A stretch of 64,000 nt of DNA. Source: Pantoea agglomerans NBRC 102470 (lineage in GTDB: Bacteria; Pseudomonadota; Gammaproteobacteria; Enterobacterales; Enterobacteriaceae). This document shows, piece after piece, positions 44,051 through 53,140 of the stretch. The translations under genes and the position numbers were made by a program. The stretch is from the NCBI RefSeq assembly GCF_001598475.1, contig NZ_BCZA01000001.1:558001-622000 (forward strand), read 5' to 3'. A model generated the notes under the pieces. It did no database searches and was not told where the DNA came from. It saw only the letters and a program-made list of their open reading frames with translations. Within the stretch, counting starts at the first letter, position 1; every line of letters starts with the position of its first letter.

Positions 44051-44545
44051 TTAACCGTGGCGCACCAGGTTAAAGCCTTCTTCCTCCTGCGGCGCTTCGA
44101 AATAGCGGGTAATCAGCGCGAACTGCTCGTCCGTTGCGGCAAAGGCGTGTTCGCCGCCCTGATTTCGGGCGTGCAGGCGCGATTTACACAGCGCATCCGG
44201 TACGTCCAGATAATGCAGACGATGGTCGGCAGAGGTTGCCTTAATCACCGACATCATCCAGTCGCGATTCGCCCGGGTGTTGGCAGGAAAATCGAGCACC
44301 ACCGACACCCCTGCGTTAAGCAGCGCGACCAGATGAGGCGTCATCGCCTTTCTGAGTTTTGCCGCATAGCGCACGTAATCGGCCACCGACTGCATCTCGT
44401 CCTGATAAAGCGCGGCGAGCCACTGATCCTCGCTGATCACCACGCAACCGGGGGCGGCGCTCAGCTCCGCCGCCAGCGTCGATTTCCCGGAGGCAATTTT
44501 TCCACACAGCAGATGCAGCGTGGCGGGGGCAAAAGTCATGGTCAT
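44051..44545 (-). CDS. P-loop kinase-like protein (AAA_33), 164 residues
   Basis: Walker A GKIASGKSTLAAEL near residue 15, a VISEDQWLAALY segment after strand 2 and LDFPANTRANRDW. No C-terminal extra domain. It resembles zeta-toxin/gluconokinase-like ATPases but lacks a recognisable partner. The gene is single and convergent with the DapA-like gene. Confidence 0.78.
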   Translation of the reverse strand: MTMTFAPATLHLLCGKIASGKSTLAAELSAAPGCVVISEDQWLAALYQDEMQSVADYVRYAAKLRKAMTPHLVALLNAGVSVVLDFPANTRANRDWMMSVIKATSADHRLHYLDVPDALCKSRLHARNQGGEHAFAATDEQFALITRYFEAPQEEEGFNLVRHG

Positions 44546-44655
44546 ATCACTCCTGTGTCAGCCTGATAGTGAACCGCGCGCATTACGCGAAGGGAAAGTA
44601 AAGCAGGTCTCGCCGAAGCGGGATTCAGGCTAACAAAACAGGGGAGAGATAAGCA

Positions 44656-44838
44656 ATGAGAGGCAAAAAGTTGCTGGTGAGTAAAACCCGGTTTACCGCG
44701 CGTAACAGTCTCTGCTGCTGCGGGCGTTACTGCATTCAGAAAAAACCGCGGCTTTCGCTGGGCATGTTGACACGCCTGAACGGGGAAGTGCGGTCAGGCG
44801 TTGAGTGCAATATCAGATACGCTTTCAGAAAGGGATGA
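44656..44838 (+). CDS. Uncertain 60-residue ORF
   Basis: ATG preceded by GGGGAGAGAT at about 6 nt. The peptide is basic, with CCCGRYC in the middle and no recognised family. It occupies part of the 320-nt gap between the kinase and the 79-residue gene. The good ribosome site is the only support. Confidence 0.25.
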   Translation: MRGKKLLVSKTRFTARNSLCCCGRYCIQKKPRLSLGMLTRLNGEVRSGVECNIRYAFRKG

Positions 44839-44866
44839 ATCGGCGCTGAACAGCTGGCAACTGACT

Positions 44867-45106
44867 TCATTTTTGTGCCATCAGCAACGTCAGCAGTTCG
44901 CGGCAGCATGCCTCTTCTTCTGCACTGTCTGCGGATGCCAGATGGCGCAGCAGTTCCATACAGCTTTTTTCCTTGCCCGCTTCCAGTAACTCTTCGATCA
45001 GAAAGTTGAGTTTGTCCTGTTCAGACACGGCAAAGGATGAACTAAACTCATTTTTGACCGGGCCACTGTGATTCACCGGCAACGTGAGGGTGTTTTGCAT
45101 TGGCAT
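44867..45106 (-). CDS. Uncharacterised 79-residue acidic helical protein
   Basis: The ATG at 45106 was chosen over 45163 because AGGA lies about 7 nt upstream. The sequence has a disordered N-terminus, then EQDKLNFLIEELLEAGKEKSCMELLRHLASADSAEEEACCRELLTLLMAQK: two acidic amphipathic helices and three Cys. No family was recognised. The promoter region on its left end is AT-rich, and the 45107-45372 spacer is otherwise empty apart from the kdgF 3' hairpin. Confidence 0.6.
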   Translation of the reverse strand: MPMQNTLTLPVNHSGPVKNEFSSSFAVSEQDKLNFLIEELLEAGKEKSCMELLRHLASADSAEEEACCRELLTLLMAQK

Positions 45107-45350
45107 AATATTGTCCTGTTTCGGGTTAAAAAATGTTCGGCGATTGCTATTAAACTTATACAACGATCCGGAATTTGTACAGGAATCTGCCCGATTGATT
45201 TTCAGGACGAAGCTAAGCGCAGCGCGGTTGCGGCGTAAATGTCAGCTAATCATTAAGTTAGCGGGAGAAGGAATTTCAGAAAAATTCTGCGGGCCTGAAG
45301 CAGGATGCGGAGACGGGAAAAACCAGGTCAGTCCTGCGTCAGGTCAACAG

Positions 45351-45367
45351 GCGGCCCACCGGGCCGC
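45351..45367. terminator. GC hairpin at the 3' end of kdgF
   Basis: GCGGCCC / GGGCCGC stem with loop ACC immediately after the kdgF stop. It lacks a T run on the minus strand, so termination is likely weak or Rho-assisted. Confidence 0.45.
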
Positions 45368-45372
45368 ATGCA

Positions 45373-45702
45373 CTATTTAGCGGTCAGGAAATCTTCGCGC
45401 TGCGGTGTAAACGTATCCAGTAATGTGCCCGCCTCAAGACAGACACAGCCATGAACCACATTGGGCGCTTTATAGAGCGTATCTCCTGCGCCCACCTCAC
45501 GCGTTTCACCATTGATGGTGAAGGCAAAACGTCCGCTCAGCACATAGGTCAGCTGCTCGTGGGGATGGTGATGCAGCGGGCCGAAAGCCTCTTTCTCAAA
45601 AATCACTTCTACCGCCATCATGGTGCCGCCGTACGCCAGCACGCGGCGGGTCACGCCGTTGCCCAGATCTTCCAGTGGTCGCTCTTTATGGTAGATAAAC
45701 AT
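45373..45702 (-). CDS. kdgF: KdgF-like cupin, unsaturated-uronate processing enzyme
   Basis: 109 residues, the length of Dickeya KdgF. The sequence is colinear with it: EDLGNGVTRRVLAY, HHHPHEQLTYVLSGRF (metal-binding cupin motif 1), PNVVHGCVCLEAGTLLDTFTPQREDFL. KdgF opens unsaturated galacturonate to the linear 5-keto-4-deoxyuronate. It diverges from an RpiB-fold isomerase gene across a promoter that holds a perfect CRP site and a KdgR box, which supports a uronate role. Confidence 0.87.
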   Translation of the reverse strand: MFIYHKERPLEDLGNGVTRRVLAYGGTMMAVEVIFEKEAFGPLHHHPHEQLTYVLSGRFAFTINGETREVGAGDTLYKAPNVVHGCVCLEAGTLLDTFTPQREDFLTAK

Positions 45703-45742
45703 CGCAATCCTCCTGCGGTTGCCCCTGCTGCGGTGACCGTTT

Positions 45743-45758
45743 TGTGATGGATCTCACA
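45743..45758. promoter_or_regulatory. CRP site (perfect consensus) in the kdgF/isomerase promoter
   Basis: TGTGATGGATCTCACA is an exact TGTGA-N6-TCACA match, placed between two divergent genes. cAMP-CRP activation under carbon limitation is expected. Confidence 0.85.
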
Positions 45759-45805
45759 GCACTCGGGTGAATTAGTTTATGCACTTTAGTGGTTTTTCAC
45801 TAAAA

Positions 45806-45820
45806 TGAAACGGTGTTTCA
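45806..45820. promoter_or_regulatory. KdgR-type operator upstream of the RpiB-fold gene
   Basis: TGAAACGGTGTTTCA is a perfect 6-bp inverted repeat with a 3-nt spacer, flanked by AA and AT, as in KdgR operators (TGAAAC-N3-GTTTCA). It lies 21-35 nt before the isomerase ATG. KdgR represses pectin and uronate catabolism genes in enterobacteria. Confidence 0.8.
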
Positions 45821-45841
45821 ATTAATTTATAAGGGTAGATC

Positions 45842-46480
45842 ATGAAAATCGCGTTAATGATGGAAAACAGCCAGGCCGCTAAAAACGTTACCGTGCTGAA
45901 AGAACTGGAAGGCGTCGCACAGCCGCTGGGCCATCAGGTCTTCAACGTCGGTATGAGCGATGAGCAGGATCACCACCTGACCTATATTCACCTCGGCATT
46001 CAGGCCAGCGTGTTGCTCAACAGCCAGGCCGTGGATTTCGTGGTCGCGGGTTGCGGCACCGGGCAGGGCGCGCTGATGTCGCTTAACATTCACCCGGGCG
46101 TCGTCTGCGGCTACTGTATCGATCCGGCGGATGCCTACCTGTTTGCCCAGATCAACAACGGTAATGCCTTATCTCTGCCGTTCGCCAAAGGCTTTGGCTG
46201 GGGCGCTGAACTTAACCTGCGCTTTATCTTTGAAAAAGCCTTCACCGGCGAGAAGGGCAATGGCTATCCGCCAGAGCGTAAAGAGCCGCAGGTGCGTAAT
46301 GCCGGTCTGCTGAATCAGGTCAAAGCTGCCGTGATCAAAGAGAACTACCTCGACACGCTGCGCGCCATCGACCCTGAACTGGTGCGTACTGCCGTTAGTG
46401 GCCCACGCTTCCAGCAGTGTCTGTTTGAGCATGGCAAAAATCAGGAAATCGTCGCTTTTGTGCGTCAGCTGACCCACTAA
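45842..46480 (+). CDS. RpiB/LacAB-fold sugar isomerase, likely 5-keto-4-deoxyuronate (DhuI-like)
   Basis: 212 residues, Rossmann-type isomerase of the RpiB/LacA/LacB superfamily, longer than RpiB (149). The conserved GCGTGQGALMSLN phosphate/active-site loop (about residues 70-82) and VVCGYCIDPADAYLF are present. RpiB-fold enzymes such as DhuI isomerise the KdgF product to the open ketose, so the pairing with kdgF and the shared KdgR/CRP promoter suggest 5-keto-4-deoxyuronate isomerase. Ribose 5-phosphate isomerase activity is possible. TAAGGG lies 6-8 nt before the ATG. Confidence 0.78.
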   Translation: MKIALMMENSQAAKNVTVLKELEGVAQPLGHQVFNVGMSDEQDHHLTYIHLGIQASVLLNSQAVDFVVAGCGTGQGALMSLNIHPGVVCGYCIDPADAYLFAQINNGNALSLPFAKGFGWGAELNLRFIFEKAFTGEKGNGYPPERKEPQVRNAGLLNQVKAAVIKENYLDTLRAIDPELVRTAVSGPRFQQCLFEHGKNQEIVAFVRQLTH

Positions 46481-46495
46481 CGCATCCGGGGTCAT

Positions 46496-46521
46496 AAGGC
46501 CGGTCTGACCGGCCTTTTTTT
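46496..46521 (+). terminator. Terminator of the RpiB-fold gene
   Basis: AAGGCCGG / CCGGCCTT stem followed by seven T residues; it lies between convergent genes. Confidence 0.88.
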
Positions 46522-46550
46522 ATTCTCTCTTTTCCGACATCAGCTGAACG

Positions 46551-47315
46551 TCAGCTCTGCTGCGCCAGCGCCGGATTGTAATGACGACTCGCCTCTACCA
46601 GCATCCGGGTGTAGGGCATCGCGGCCCGGTCGGCCACCAGCGTCGGCACATCCAGCGTCTCCAGCACTTTGCCCTGTTGCATAACCGCTACGCGATGGCA
46701 GAGGTGCGCCACCACGCCGAGATCGTGCGTCACCATCAGATAGGTCAGGTTCTCCTGCTGCTGCAGATCGCTGAGCAGATTGAGGATCTCCGCCTGCACC
46801 GAAACATCCAGCGCGGAGGTCGGCTCATCCAGCAGCAGCACGCGCGGCTCTAAAATCAGCGCCCGGGCAATCGCCACGCGCTGACGCTGACCACCGGAAA
46901 GCTGGTGCGGATAACGCGTCTGCCAGGCACGATTCAGCCCGACCTTATCCAGCATTGCCACGACGCGCTGCTGGCGCTGCCCGATACCCTGAATCTGTAA
47001 TGGCTCTTCAAGAATATCGCCCAGTGTGTGACGCGGATGCAGCGAGCCATAAGGGTCCTGAAACACCATCTGCACCTGACGGCAGCGCGCCCGATCGATG
47101 CGATGCGCCAGCGGCTGGCCATCAATGGTCAGTTCTCCCTGCCAGTGATTAAACAGGCCCGCCAGACACTTCAGCACCGTGGTTTTGCCCGAGCCCGACT
47201 CACCGACCAGCCCGAAGATTTCACCCTGTTTAACCTGCAGGCTGACGTCGAACAGCACCTGATTACGGCGACCCTCTTCACCAAAACCCAGGTTGAGATT
47301 TTTCACCTCAATCAT
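46551..47315 (-). CDS. Opp/Dpp-type ABC transporter ATPase (second)
   Basis: 254 residues: Walker A GESGSGKTTVLK (about 38), signature LSGGQRQRVAIARAL, Walker [13 protein letters not shown], with an Opp-type N-terminus and DppF-like C-terminus. It is the last gene of a minus-strand operon (enzyme, SBP, B, C, D, F). It powers import of the substrate bound by the periplasmic protein. The start follows AGGAG at 4-5 nt. Confidence 0.9.
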   Translation of the reverse strand: MIEVKNLNLGFGEEGRRNQVLFDVSLQVKQGEIFGLVGESGSGKTTVLKCLAGLFNHWQGELTIDGQPLAHRIDRARCRQVQMVFQDPYGSLHPRHTLGDILEEPLQIQGIGQRQQRVVAMLDKVGLNRAWQTRYPHQLSGGQRQRVAIARALILEPRVLLLDEPTSALDVSVQAEILNLLSDLQQQENLTYLMVTHDLGVVAHLCHRVAVMQQGKVLETLDVPTLVADRAAMPYTRMLVEASRHYNPALAQQS

Positions 47316-47324
47316 CGTAACTCC

Positions 47325-48191
47325 TTAGTCAGTTAGCCAGCTGGCGTGACGTTGTAACACCGGCAGACGCGTGCGCCGCCGATCAAGGTCGGGCAGTGCT
47401 GCCAGCAGTCCCTGGGTGTAGGGATGCTGCGCGCGGTCAAGTTCGCTGGCGGCCAGCGACTCCACCACGCGTCCGGCATACATCACCAGCACCCGATCGC
47501 AGAAGCTGCGCACCAGATTGATATCGTGACTGATAAAAATCAGTCCCAGACCGCGCGCTTTCACCAGATCATCCAGCAGCGCCAGCACCTGCAGGCGAAC
47601 CGAGACATCCAGCGCAGAGGTGGGCTCATCGGCAATCACCAGTTCCGGCTCGGTGATCAGCATCATGGCGATCATGACGCGCTGCCCCTGGCCGCCGGAA
47701 ATCTCATGGGGATAGAGCTGATATACCCGTTCAGGATCGCGGATCTGCACCTCCTCCAGCATCGCCAGCGCCCGCTGACGTGCCGCCGATTTCTGGCCGC
47801 GATGGTGACTGCGCCAGGCTTCGGCAATCTGTTCGCCAACCCGGATCACTGGATTCAGCGAATATTTCGGGTCCTGCATAATCATCGAGATACGTTTGCC
47901 ACGAATGGCGCGCATCTCTGCCGGGCTGGCGTGCAGCAGGTCGATATCGCCAAACTGCATCCGGCTCGCCTCAATGCGCGCCTTAGCTGGATGCAGCTGC
48001 AGCAGGGCGCGACCCACGGTCGATTTACCGGAGCCGGACTCACCGACAATCGCCAGCTTCTCCTGACCGAGCTGAAAGGAGACGCCACGCACCGCCGGCG
48101 TAATCTGGCGTCCGTTAACAAAGTTCACGTGCAAATCGCGCACGTCGAGCAACGGCGAGGCGTTACTCACTGCGGGGATCGAGCAGGTCAC
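47325..48191 (-). CDS. Opp/Dpp-type ABC transporter ATPase (first)
   Basis: 288 residues from the GTG at 48191, chosen because AGGAG lies 9 nt upstream; the ATG at 48200 sits directly on that AGGAG and is unlikely. Walker [13 protein letters not shown], signature [16 protein letters not shown], Walker [13 protein letters not shown]. The C-terminus has the Opp/Dpp Tyr-Thr-Gln ([12 protein letters not shown]) motif. It overlaps the permease gene by 29 nt. Confidence 0.87.
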   Translation of the reverse strand: MTCSIPAVSNASPLLDVRDLHVNFVNGRQITPAVRGVSFQLGQEKLAIVGESGSGKSTVGRALLQLHPAKARIEASRMQFGDIDLLHASPAEMRAIRGKRISMIMQDPKYSLNPVIRVGEQIAEAWRSHHRGQKSAARQRALAMLEEVQIRDPERVYQLYPHEISGGQGQRVMIAMMLITEPELVIADEPTSALDVSVRLQVLALLDDLVKARGLGLIFISHDINLVRSFCDRVLVMYAGRVVESLAASELDRAQHPYTQGLLAALPDLDRRRTRLPVLQRHASWLTD

Positions 48192-49068
48192 GTAGGCCAT
48201 CTCCTAAGAAGTTAAATGCCAGGCTATTAATCAGGATCGCCAGACCGGGAACGGTCACCACCCACCAGCACTCCAGCATGTAGGTGCGGCCACTGGCGAT
48301 CATCGCGCCCCATTCCGGATCCGGCGGCTGCGCGCCCAGCCCGAGAAACCCCAGCCCGGCGGCGGTGAGAATAATGCCCGCCATGTTCATGGTGATGCGG
48401 ATAATCACCGACGGCAGGCAGAGCGGAATAATGTGCTTCCAGAGCACCCGCAGCGGCGACGCGCCCTGTAAGCGCACCGCCGAGATAAAGTCCGCCTGAC
48501 GCAGCGACAGCGTTTCAGCGCGGGCCAGACGGGCAATGGGTGGCCAGGCGGTGAGCGTAATCGCAATCACCACATGCTCCAGACCCGGCCCCAGCGCGGC
48601 AACAAAGGCCAGCGCCAGTACCAGGCTCGGGAAGGAGATAAAGATATCGGTGACGCGCATCAGCACGCCGTCGACTTTGCCGCCAAAATAACCGGCGGTG
48701 ACGCCCAGCAGCAGGCCCAGCGGCCCGACGGTGACCGATACCAGCAGCACGATGTAGAGCGTGATGCATGCGCCCCACACCAGACGACTGAAGATATCCC
48801 GGCCAAACTCGTCGGTGCCGAACCAGTGGGCCGCGCCGGGAGGCGTCAGCGCATTGTTCAGATCCTGAACCAGCGGGTGATACGGCGCGATCCAGGGCGC
48901 GAACAGCGCCACGATGCAGAGCACCAGCACAATGCCACCACCAATCGCGGTCAGGGGATTACAGGCCATGCGCCAGAGGAAATAGCCGCAGCGGGCAGCA
49001 AAACGCTGACAGCGCACCAGCCGCTCACGGGAATGACTCACAGACGCAGCGTCAAAAGAGATCGTCAT
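48163..49068 (-). CDS. Opp/Dpp-type ABC permease C
   Basis: 301 residues, about six membrane helices; N-terminal OppC_N segment (AARCGYFLWRMACNPLTAIGGGIVLVLC) and a C-terminal BPD_transp_1 domain with EAA motif around EWGAMIASGRTYML. The start overlaps the permease B stop by 4 nt. It forms the translocation channel with permease B. Confidence 0.9.
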   Translation of the reverse strand: MTISFDAASVSHSRERLVRCQRFAARCGYFLWRMACNPLTAIGGGIVLVLCIVALFAPWIAPYHPLVQDLNNALTPPGAAHWFGTDEFGRDIFSRLVWGACITLYIVLLVSVTVGPLGLLLGVTAGYFGGKVDGVLMRVTDIFISFPSLVLALAFVAALGPGLEHVVIAITLTAWPPIARLARAETLSLRQADFISAVRLQGASPLRVLWKHIIPLCLPSVIIRITMNMAGIILTAAGLGFLGLGAQPPDPEWGAMIASGRTYMLECWWVVTVPGLAILINSLAFNFLGDGLRDLLDPRSE

Positions 49069-50096
49069 ACTTTGGTCCTCGGATCGAACACCTGATAGAG
49101 CAGGTCGGAGATCAGGTTAAGCAACACAAAAATCAGGCCCACCACCAGCACACAGCCCATCACCGCATTCATATCGCCCAGCATCAGGCTGCCGGTGAGG
49201 TAGGAGCCAAAGCCGGGCCAGGAGAAGACGGTTTCAATCAGCACCGCGCCCTCCAGCAGCGAGCCATAGGCCAGCGCCACCACGGTCAGCAGCTGCACCA
49301 GGATATTGCGGAAGGCGTGCTGCCAGATCACCTGCCATTCAGTCAGGCCTTTGACCCGCGCGGTCAGAATGAACTCCTGCGACAGCTGCGCGAGCATAAA
49401 GCTGCGCGTCATGCGGCTGATATAGGCCATGGAGTGAAAGCCAAGCAGCGAGGCGGGCAGCACCAGATGATTCAGCGCATTCCAGAACACCTGACTGTTG
49501 CCCGCCAGCAGGGCGTCAATCAGCATAAAGCCGGTGCGACGTGGCACGATGCCATCCAGGCTGAAGTCCACCCGACCTGCGCCGCCGACCCAGCCGAGAT
49601 GGGCATAGAACAGCAGCAGGCCAATCATGCCGACCCAGAAGATTGGGGTGGAGTAACCGGCCAGGCTGAGCATCCGCACCACATAGTCGATGACGCTGTT
49701 GCGACGCGCCGCCGCCAGCACACCCAGCGGCACGCCCAGTCCTGCGCCAATCACAATCGCCAGCGTGGCCAGCTCTACGGTTGCCGGAAAGACGCGCACA
49801 ATGTCATGCACCACCGGCTGACCGGTGAGCAGCGCATGGCCGAGATCGCCATGCAGCAGCGCGTTAAGGTAGATGCCAAACTGCACCCACAGCGGTTTAT
49901 CAAAGCCGAGCTGGTGATAAACCTGCTGATAGGTGGCCTGATCGGCGTCGGGGCCGACAATCGCCAGCACCGGATCCAGCGGCATTACCCGGCCAATAAA
50001 AAAGGTCAGCAGCAGCAGGCCGAACAGGGTAATCACTACCTGCACCGCGCGATGGCTGATGCGGCGGCACTGAGTTCGGGTCAGGGTCAGGATCAT
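49065..50096 (-). CDS. Opp/Dpp-type ABC permease B
   Basis: 343 residues, six-helix permease with a DppB-type N-terminus (VVITLFGLLLLTFFIGRVMPLDPV) and an EAA motif region VKGLTEWQVIWQHAFRNI. It overlaps the binding-protein stop and the permease C start by 4 nt each. Confidence 0.9.
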   Translation of the reverse strand: MILTLTRTQCRRISHRAVQVVITLFGLLLLTFFIGRVMPLDPVLAIVGPDADQATYQQVYHQLGFDKPLWVQFGIYLNALLHGDLGHALLTGQPVVHDIVRVFPATVELATLAIVIGAGLGVPLGVLAAARRNSVIDYVVRMLSLAGYSTPIFWVGMIGLLLFYAHLGWVGGAGRVDFSLDGIVPRRTGFMLIDALLAGNSQVFWNALNHLVLPASLLGFHSMAYISRMTRSFMLAQLSQEFILTARVKGLTEWQVIWQHAFRNILVQLLTVVALAYGSLLEGAVLIETVFSWPGFGSYLTGSLMLGDMNAVMGCVLVVGLIFVLLNLISDLLYQVFDPRTKV

Positions 50097-51724
50097 AGGG
50101 TGCCTCCCGCTTTGGCTTCAGGGGTTTTCCAGACATCGCGGAGGAAGGTGGTCGCTGAGGGATGCGGCTGATAAGCCTGCACCCGGTTGCTGACCACCAC
50201 GGAGTCGAGCATTTGTGAAATCGGCATCAATGCAGGCACCAGCTGGTCATAGCGCTGCTGGATGGCGTAATAGGCCTGCTGCTGGCGGGTTTTGTCGCGC
50301 TCTACCAGCGCCTGATCGATCATGCTGTTGAGCTGTGCGTCGTAGAAACCGGTGCGCCAGCCCTGGAAGTTGGTCAGCCGGGCGCTGTCAGCATTATTCG
50401 GGTTATAGACCAGCGCACGCAGGCTGGAGTGGGGATGCGGCTCCACGCCGCTGCCACCGCGCCCGACCAGCAGACTGAACTGGCGATCGCGCATCGCGCC
50501 ATAGATCTGGTTACCGGTGCCGGTGATGATTTTTGCGCGGATCCCGCCCTGGAGCAGCGTCGACTGAACCGCGATGGCGATGTTCAGAAATGGCTGATCG
50601 GCCAGCACCCGCAGCGTGGTGTCGAAGCCGTCCGGATAACCCGCTTCAGCCAGCAGTGCGCGGGCGCGCGGCGCATCGAGCCGGTAACCGGGGTCGGGCA
50701 GCGTGGCGGGCATGCCAGCCTGAATCGGGCGCTGATGCAGCTCGCCATAGCCGGTCATCAGGCTTTTATTGATGCCCTGATAATCGACCAGGTAGCGTAC
50801 CGCTTCCCGCACTTTGATATTGTCGAAGTGCGGATCTTTCACGCTCATCGCCAGGTAGTAGATCGTTCCTTTTCTTACCGCATCAATGGTGAGGTCGGGG
50901 TCGTGCCGCAGGGCGCGCACGTCGGGGATCGCCATGTTGCTGGCGATATCCAGATCGCCTTTCTCCATCATCAGCCGCAGGGTCTGCGACTCCTGCAGAT
51001 GGCGGAACACCACCCGCGACATCTTCGCCTCGCCGCGCCAGTAATCAGTCGCACGACTCATGCGCAGCACATCTTTTGCCTGCCACACATCCAGCCGGAA
51101 CGGGCCGGAGCCCGCTTCATGGGTGGTGAGCCAGCGGTTGCCCCAGTCGCCATCCACCTCATGCTGCTGCACGGTTTTGCTGTCCAGCACCACCATGCTG
51201 CCCAGCGCCGCCAGCGAGTAGATCACCAGTTGCGGATCGTTAGGTCTGGGCAGGTTGATCACCAGCGTGCGGTCGTCGGGTGCGGTAATCATCTGGTCAA
51301 CGTTGTCGCGGCTGAAGCCGTACGATTTCCACACCGACGCCTGCGCCAGGTTCAGATGCAGCACCCGCCGCATCGACCAGACCGCATCGGCGCTGGTCAG
51401 CGGATTGCCGGAGTGAAACCTGACGTTGTCGCGCAGGTGAAAAGTCAGGGTGCGGTTATCCGGGCTGACTGACCAGCGTTCCGCCAGCGCCGGGCGCACC
51501 TCGGTGAGTTGCTGCGGGTTCAGCTCGACCAGTCCGTCATAGAGATTCACGACAATGCCGACCACTTCGTTGCCGGTCATAGCGGCCGGATCCAGGGTGA
51601 GCAGGTTATTCATATTCATGCCGACGATCAGCTGGTCATCCGGGGTCTTTGCCTGGATTGACGCGCTGCCCGTCAGCACCAGCAGCGTGATCAGCCACGC
51701 GCCACATCGTTGTGTCAGGGTCAT
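50093..51724 (-). CDS. Family 5 periplasmic solute-binding protein
   Basis: 543 residues, DppA/OppA-type SBP_bac_5, with a signal peptide MTLTQRCGAWLITLLVLTGSASIQA cut near residue 25. Family landmarks are DQLIVGMNMNNLLTLDPAAMTGNEVVGIV near the N-terminus and FHLRDNVRFHSGNPLTSADAVWSMRR. In pectin regulons the OgtABCD transporter is of this Opp type and moves oligogalacturonides, so an oligogalacturonide or aldarate may be the ligand; a peptide is possible. It lies 123 nt downstream of the enolase-superfamily gene. Confidence 0.87.
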   Translation of the reverse strand: MTLTQRCGAWLITLLVLTGSASIQAKTPDDQLIVGMNMNNLLTLDPAAMTGNEVVGIVVNLYDGLVELNPQQLTEVRPALAERWSVSPDNRTLTFHLRDNVRFHSGNPLTSADAVWSMRRVLHLNLAQASVWKSYGFSRDNVDQMITAPDDRTLVINLPRPNDPQLVIYSLAALGSMVVLDSKTVQQHEVDGDWGNRWLTTHEAGSGPFRLDVWQAKDVLRMSRATDYWRGEAKMSRVVFRHLQESQTLRLMMEKGDLDIASNMAIPDVRALRHDPDLTIDAVRKGTIYYLAMSVKDPHFDNIKVREAVRYLVDYQGINKSLMTGYGELHQRPIQAGMPATLPDPGYRLDAPRARALLAEAGYPDGFDTTLRVLADQPFLNIAIAVQSTLLQGGIRAKIITGTGNQIYGAMRDRQFSLLVGRGGSGVEPHPHSSLRALVYNPNNADSARLTNFQGWRTGFYDAQLNSMIDQALVERDKTRQQQAYYAIQQRYDQLVPALMPISQMLDSVVVSNRVQAYQPHPSATTFLRDVWKTPEAKAGGTL

Positions 51725-51847
51725 AGGTAAAGTCCAGCAGGTCAGAGGTTTTCCCGTTTACGACTCTGCCTGCTGCTGACTACCGGGATGGCAGGCAGCA
51801 GGCGGGCGACGGGGTTATTATTGTTTGCCGTACTTCGGTAGTGCGAT

Positions 51848-53002
51848 TTACCAGCGGTTCAGCGTGTGCGTCTCAATCCAGCTGAAGTTAATATCCTCAC
51901 CCAGCCCGCTGCGGGTGGGCAGGGTGACAAATCCCTGATCGTCCATCGGATCGATCAGGCTGTTGAGGTAGGCGGGCGGTGTTTCATAATCCAGGAAGGG
52001 ATGCAGCAGGCCGCGCTCATACCAGCGGCAGTTACGGATCGCCCCGACCACCGCCAGGCTGGCCGCACCGTTGCCGTGCACTTCGCAATCCATGCCAAAG
52101 GCTTCAGCCAGATTCGCCACTTTCAGGGTGGGCGAGATGCCGCCTACGCCGTTGGCACCGGCTCGCAGAATGTCGCAGGCTCCGGCACGCACCCAGTCGG
52201 CGCGGCTGTGATGTTTACCACCCAGGCTCTCCGGACCAAGCACGTCGATAGAGAGGTTTTCGGCCAGCCAGGCGTAAGAGGCCATGCTCTCTTCCTCCAT
52301 CGGCTCCTCGAACCAGGCGAAATTAAGCTTTTCCAGCGCCTTGCCGATGGTCAGCGCGTCACTGCGGCTGTACCAGTGGTAGCCATCCAGCATCAGCGCG
52401 ATATCGGGGCCAACCGCTTCACGCACCGCCGCGCACGCTTTGATATCCATCGCCGGGCTGGGTGCGAAGGAGACCGGCGGCATCCAGGTGTGCAACTTGA
52501 TCGCCTGATACCCACGCGCCACCAGTTTTTCCGCGAACTGCGCATACTCATCCGGCGTTGATAATCCACCGCTCAGCTCGTCACCACACATGGTGCTGCC
52601 GTAAGCCGGGATTTTCTCGCGATAGCCGCCCAGCAGTTTGTGGACAGGCTGTTTCAGCTTCCGTCCAATCAGATCCCATAATGCCTGCTCCACAGCGGAG
52701 AGCGCCCGCTCGGTGAGCTGATGGGCGCTGCCGCGCTGCCAGTGCACCAGATCCTGCCAAAGACGCTCCCGGTCAAAGGCGTTCTGACCGATCAGCACTT
52801 TGCGGAAAAAGGCATTAACCACATGGGATCGCACCACTTCTGGCGGCGCAAAGGCGTAACCACAGTCGCCTTCCTCGCTGGTCAGGGTCAGTAGCGCCAT
52901 CTGCGCATCATTTTCCGGGCCAGGGTGGGAGTGTCCGGCGCTGTCGGCGCAGCGCTGGGTGGGATAGGTAAAAAGGGTGACATCAATGGCGCTGATCTTC
53001 AC
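51848..53002 (-). CDS. Enolase-superfamily (mandelate racemase-like) enzyme, likely sugar-acid dehydratase
   Basis: 384 residues from a GTG with AGGAG 7 nt upstream. Enolase superfamily: capping domain, then a barrel with KLHTW (Kx[H]; about 168-170), metal ligands in MLDGYH, WFEEPM and GPESL, and a later EVHGNGAAS (His). These positions fit acid-sugar dehydratases rather than enolase or muconate cycloisomerase. It is first in the operon with the Opp-type transporter and preceded by KdgR- and CRP-like sites. Its substrate is probably an aldarate or uronate-derived acid; this is not proven. Confidence 0.8.
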   Translation of the reverse strand: MKISAIDVTLFTYPTQRCADSAGHSHPGPENDAQMALLTLTSEEGDCGYAFAPPEVVRSHVVNAFFRKVLIGQNAFDRERLWQDLVHWQRGSAHQLTERALSAVEQALWDLIGRKLKQPVHKLLGGYREKIPAYGSTMCGDELSGGLSTPDEYAQFAEKLVARGYQAIKLHTWMPPVSFAPSPAMDIKACAAVREAVGPDIALMLDGYHWYSRSDALTIGKALEKLNFAWFEEPMEEESMASYAWLAENLSIDVLGPESLGGKHHSRADWVRAGACDILRAGANGVGGISPTLKVANLAEAFGMDCEVHGNGAASLAVVGAIRNCRWYERGLLHPFLDYETPPAYLNSLIDPMDDQGFVTLPTRSGLGEDINFSWIETHTLNRW

Positions 53003-53039
53003 GGTTAAGCTCCTGTGGCAGTCTGTCCTGATGAATTAT

Positions 53040-53054
53040 TAAAACGCTGTTTCA
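53040..53054. promoter_or_regulatory. KdgR-type operator upstream of the enolase-superfamily operon
   Basis: On the minus strand the site reads TGAAACAGCGTTTTA: one mismatch from the perfect inverted repeat, flanked by AAAA. It is 38-52 nt before the GTG start. It is the second such box in the window, so the two operons likely share KdgR. Confidence 0.7.
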
Positions 53055-53140
53055 TTTTCAATCTAGCCTTCACAATTCATTAACGCATTAGCCAAAACGA
53101 TACGATTAATGGCTAATATGTGTGCAACTGCCCAGGGTGT

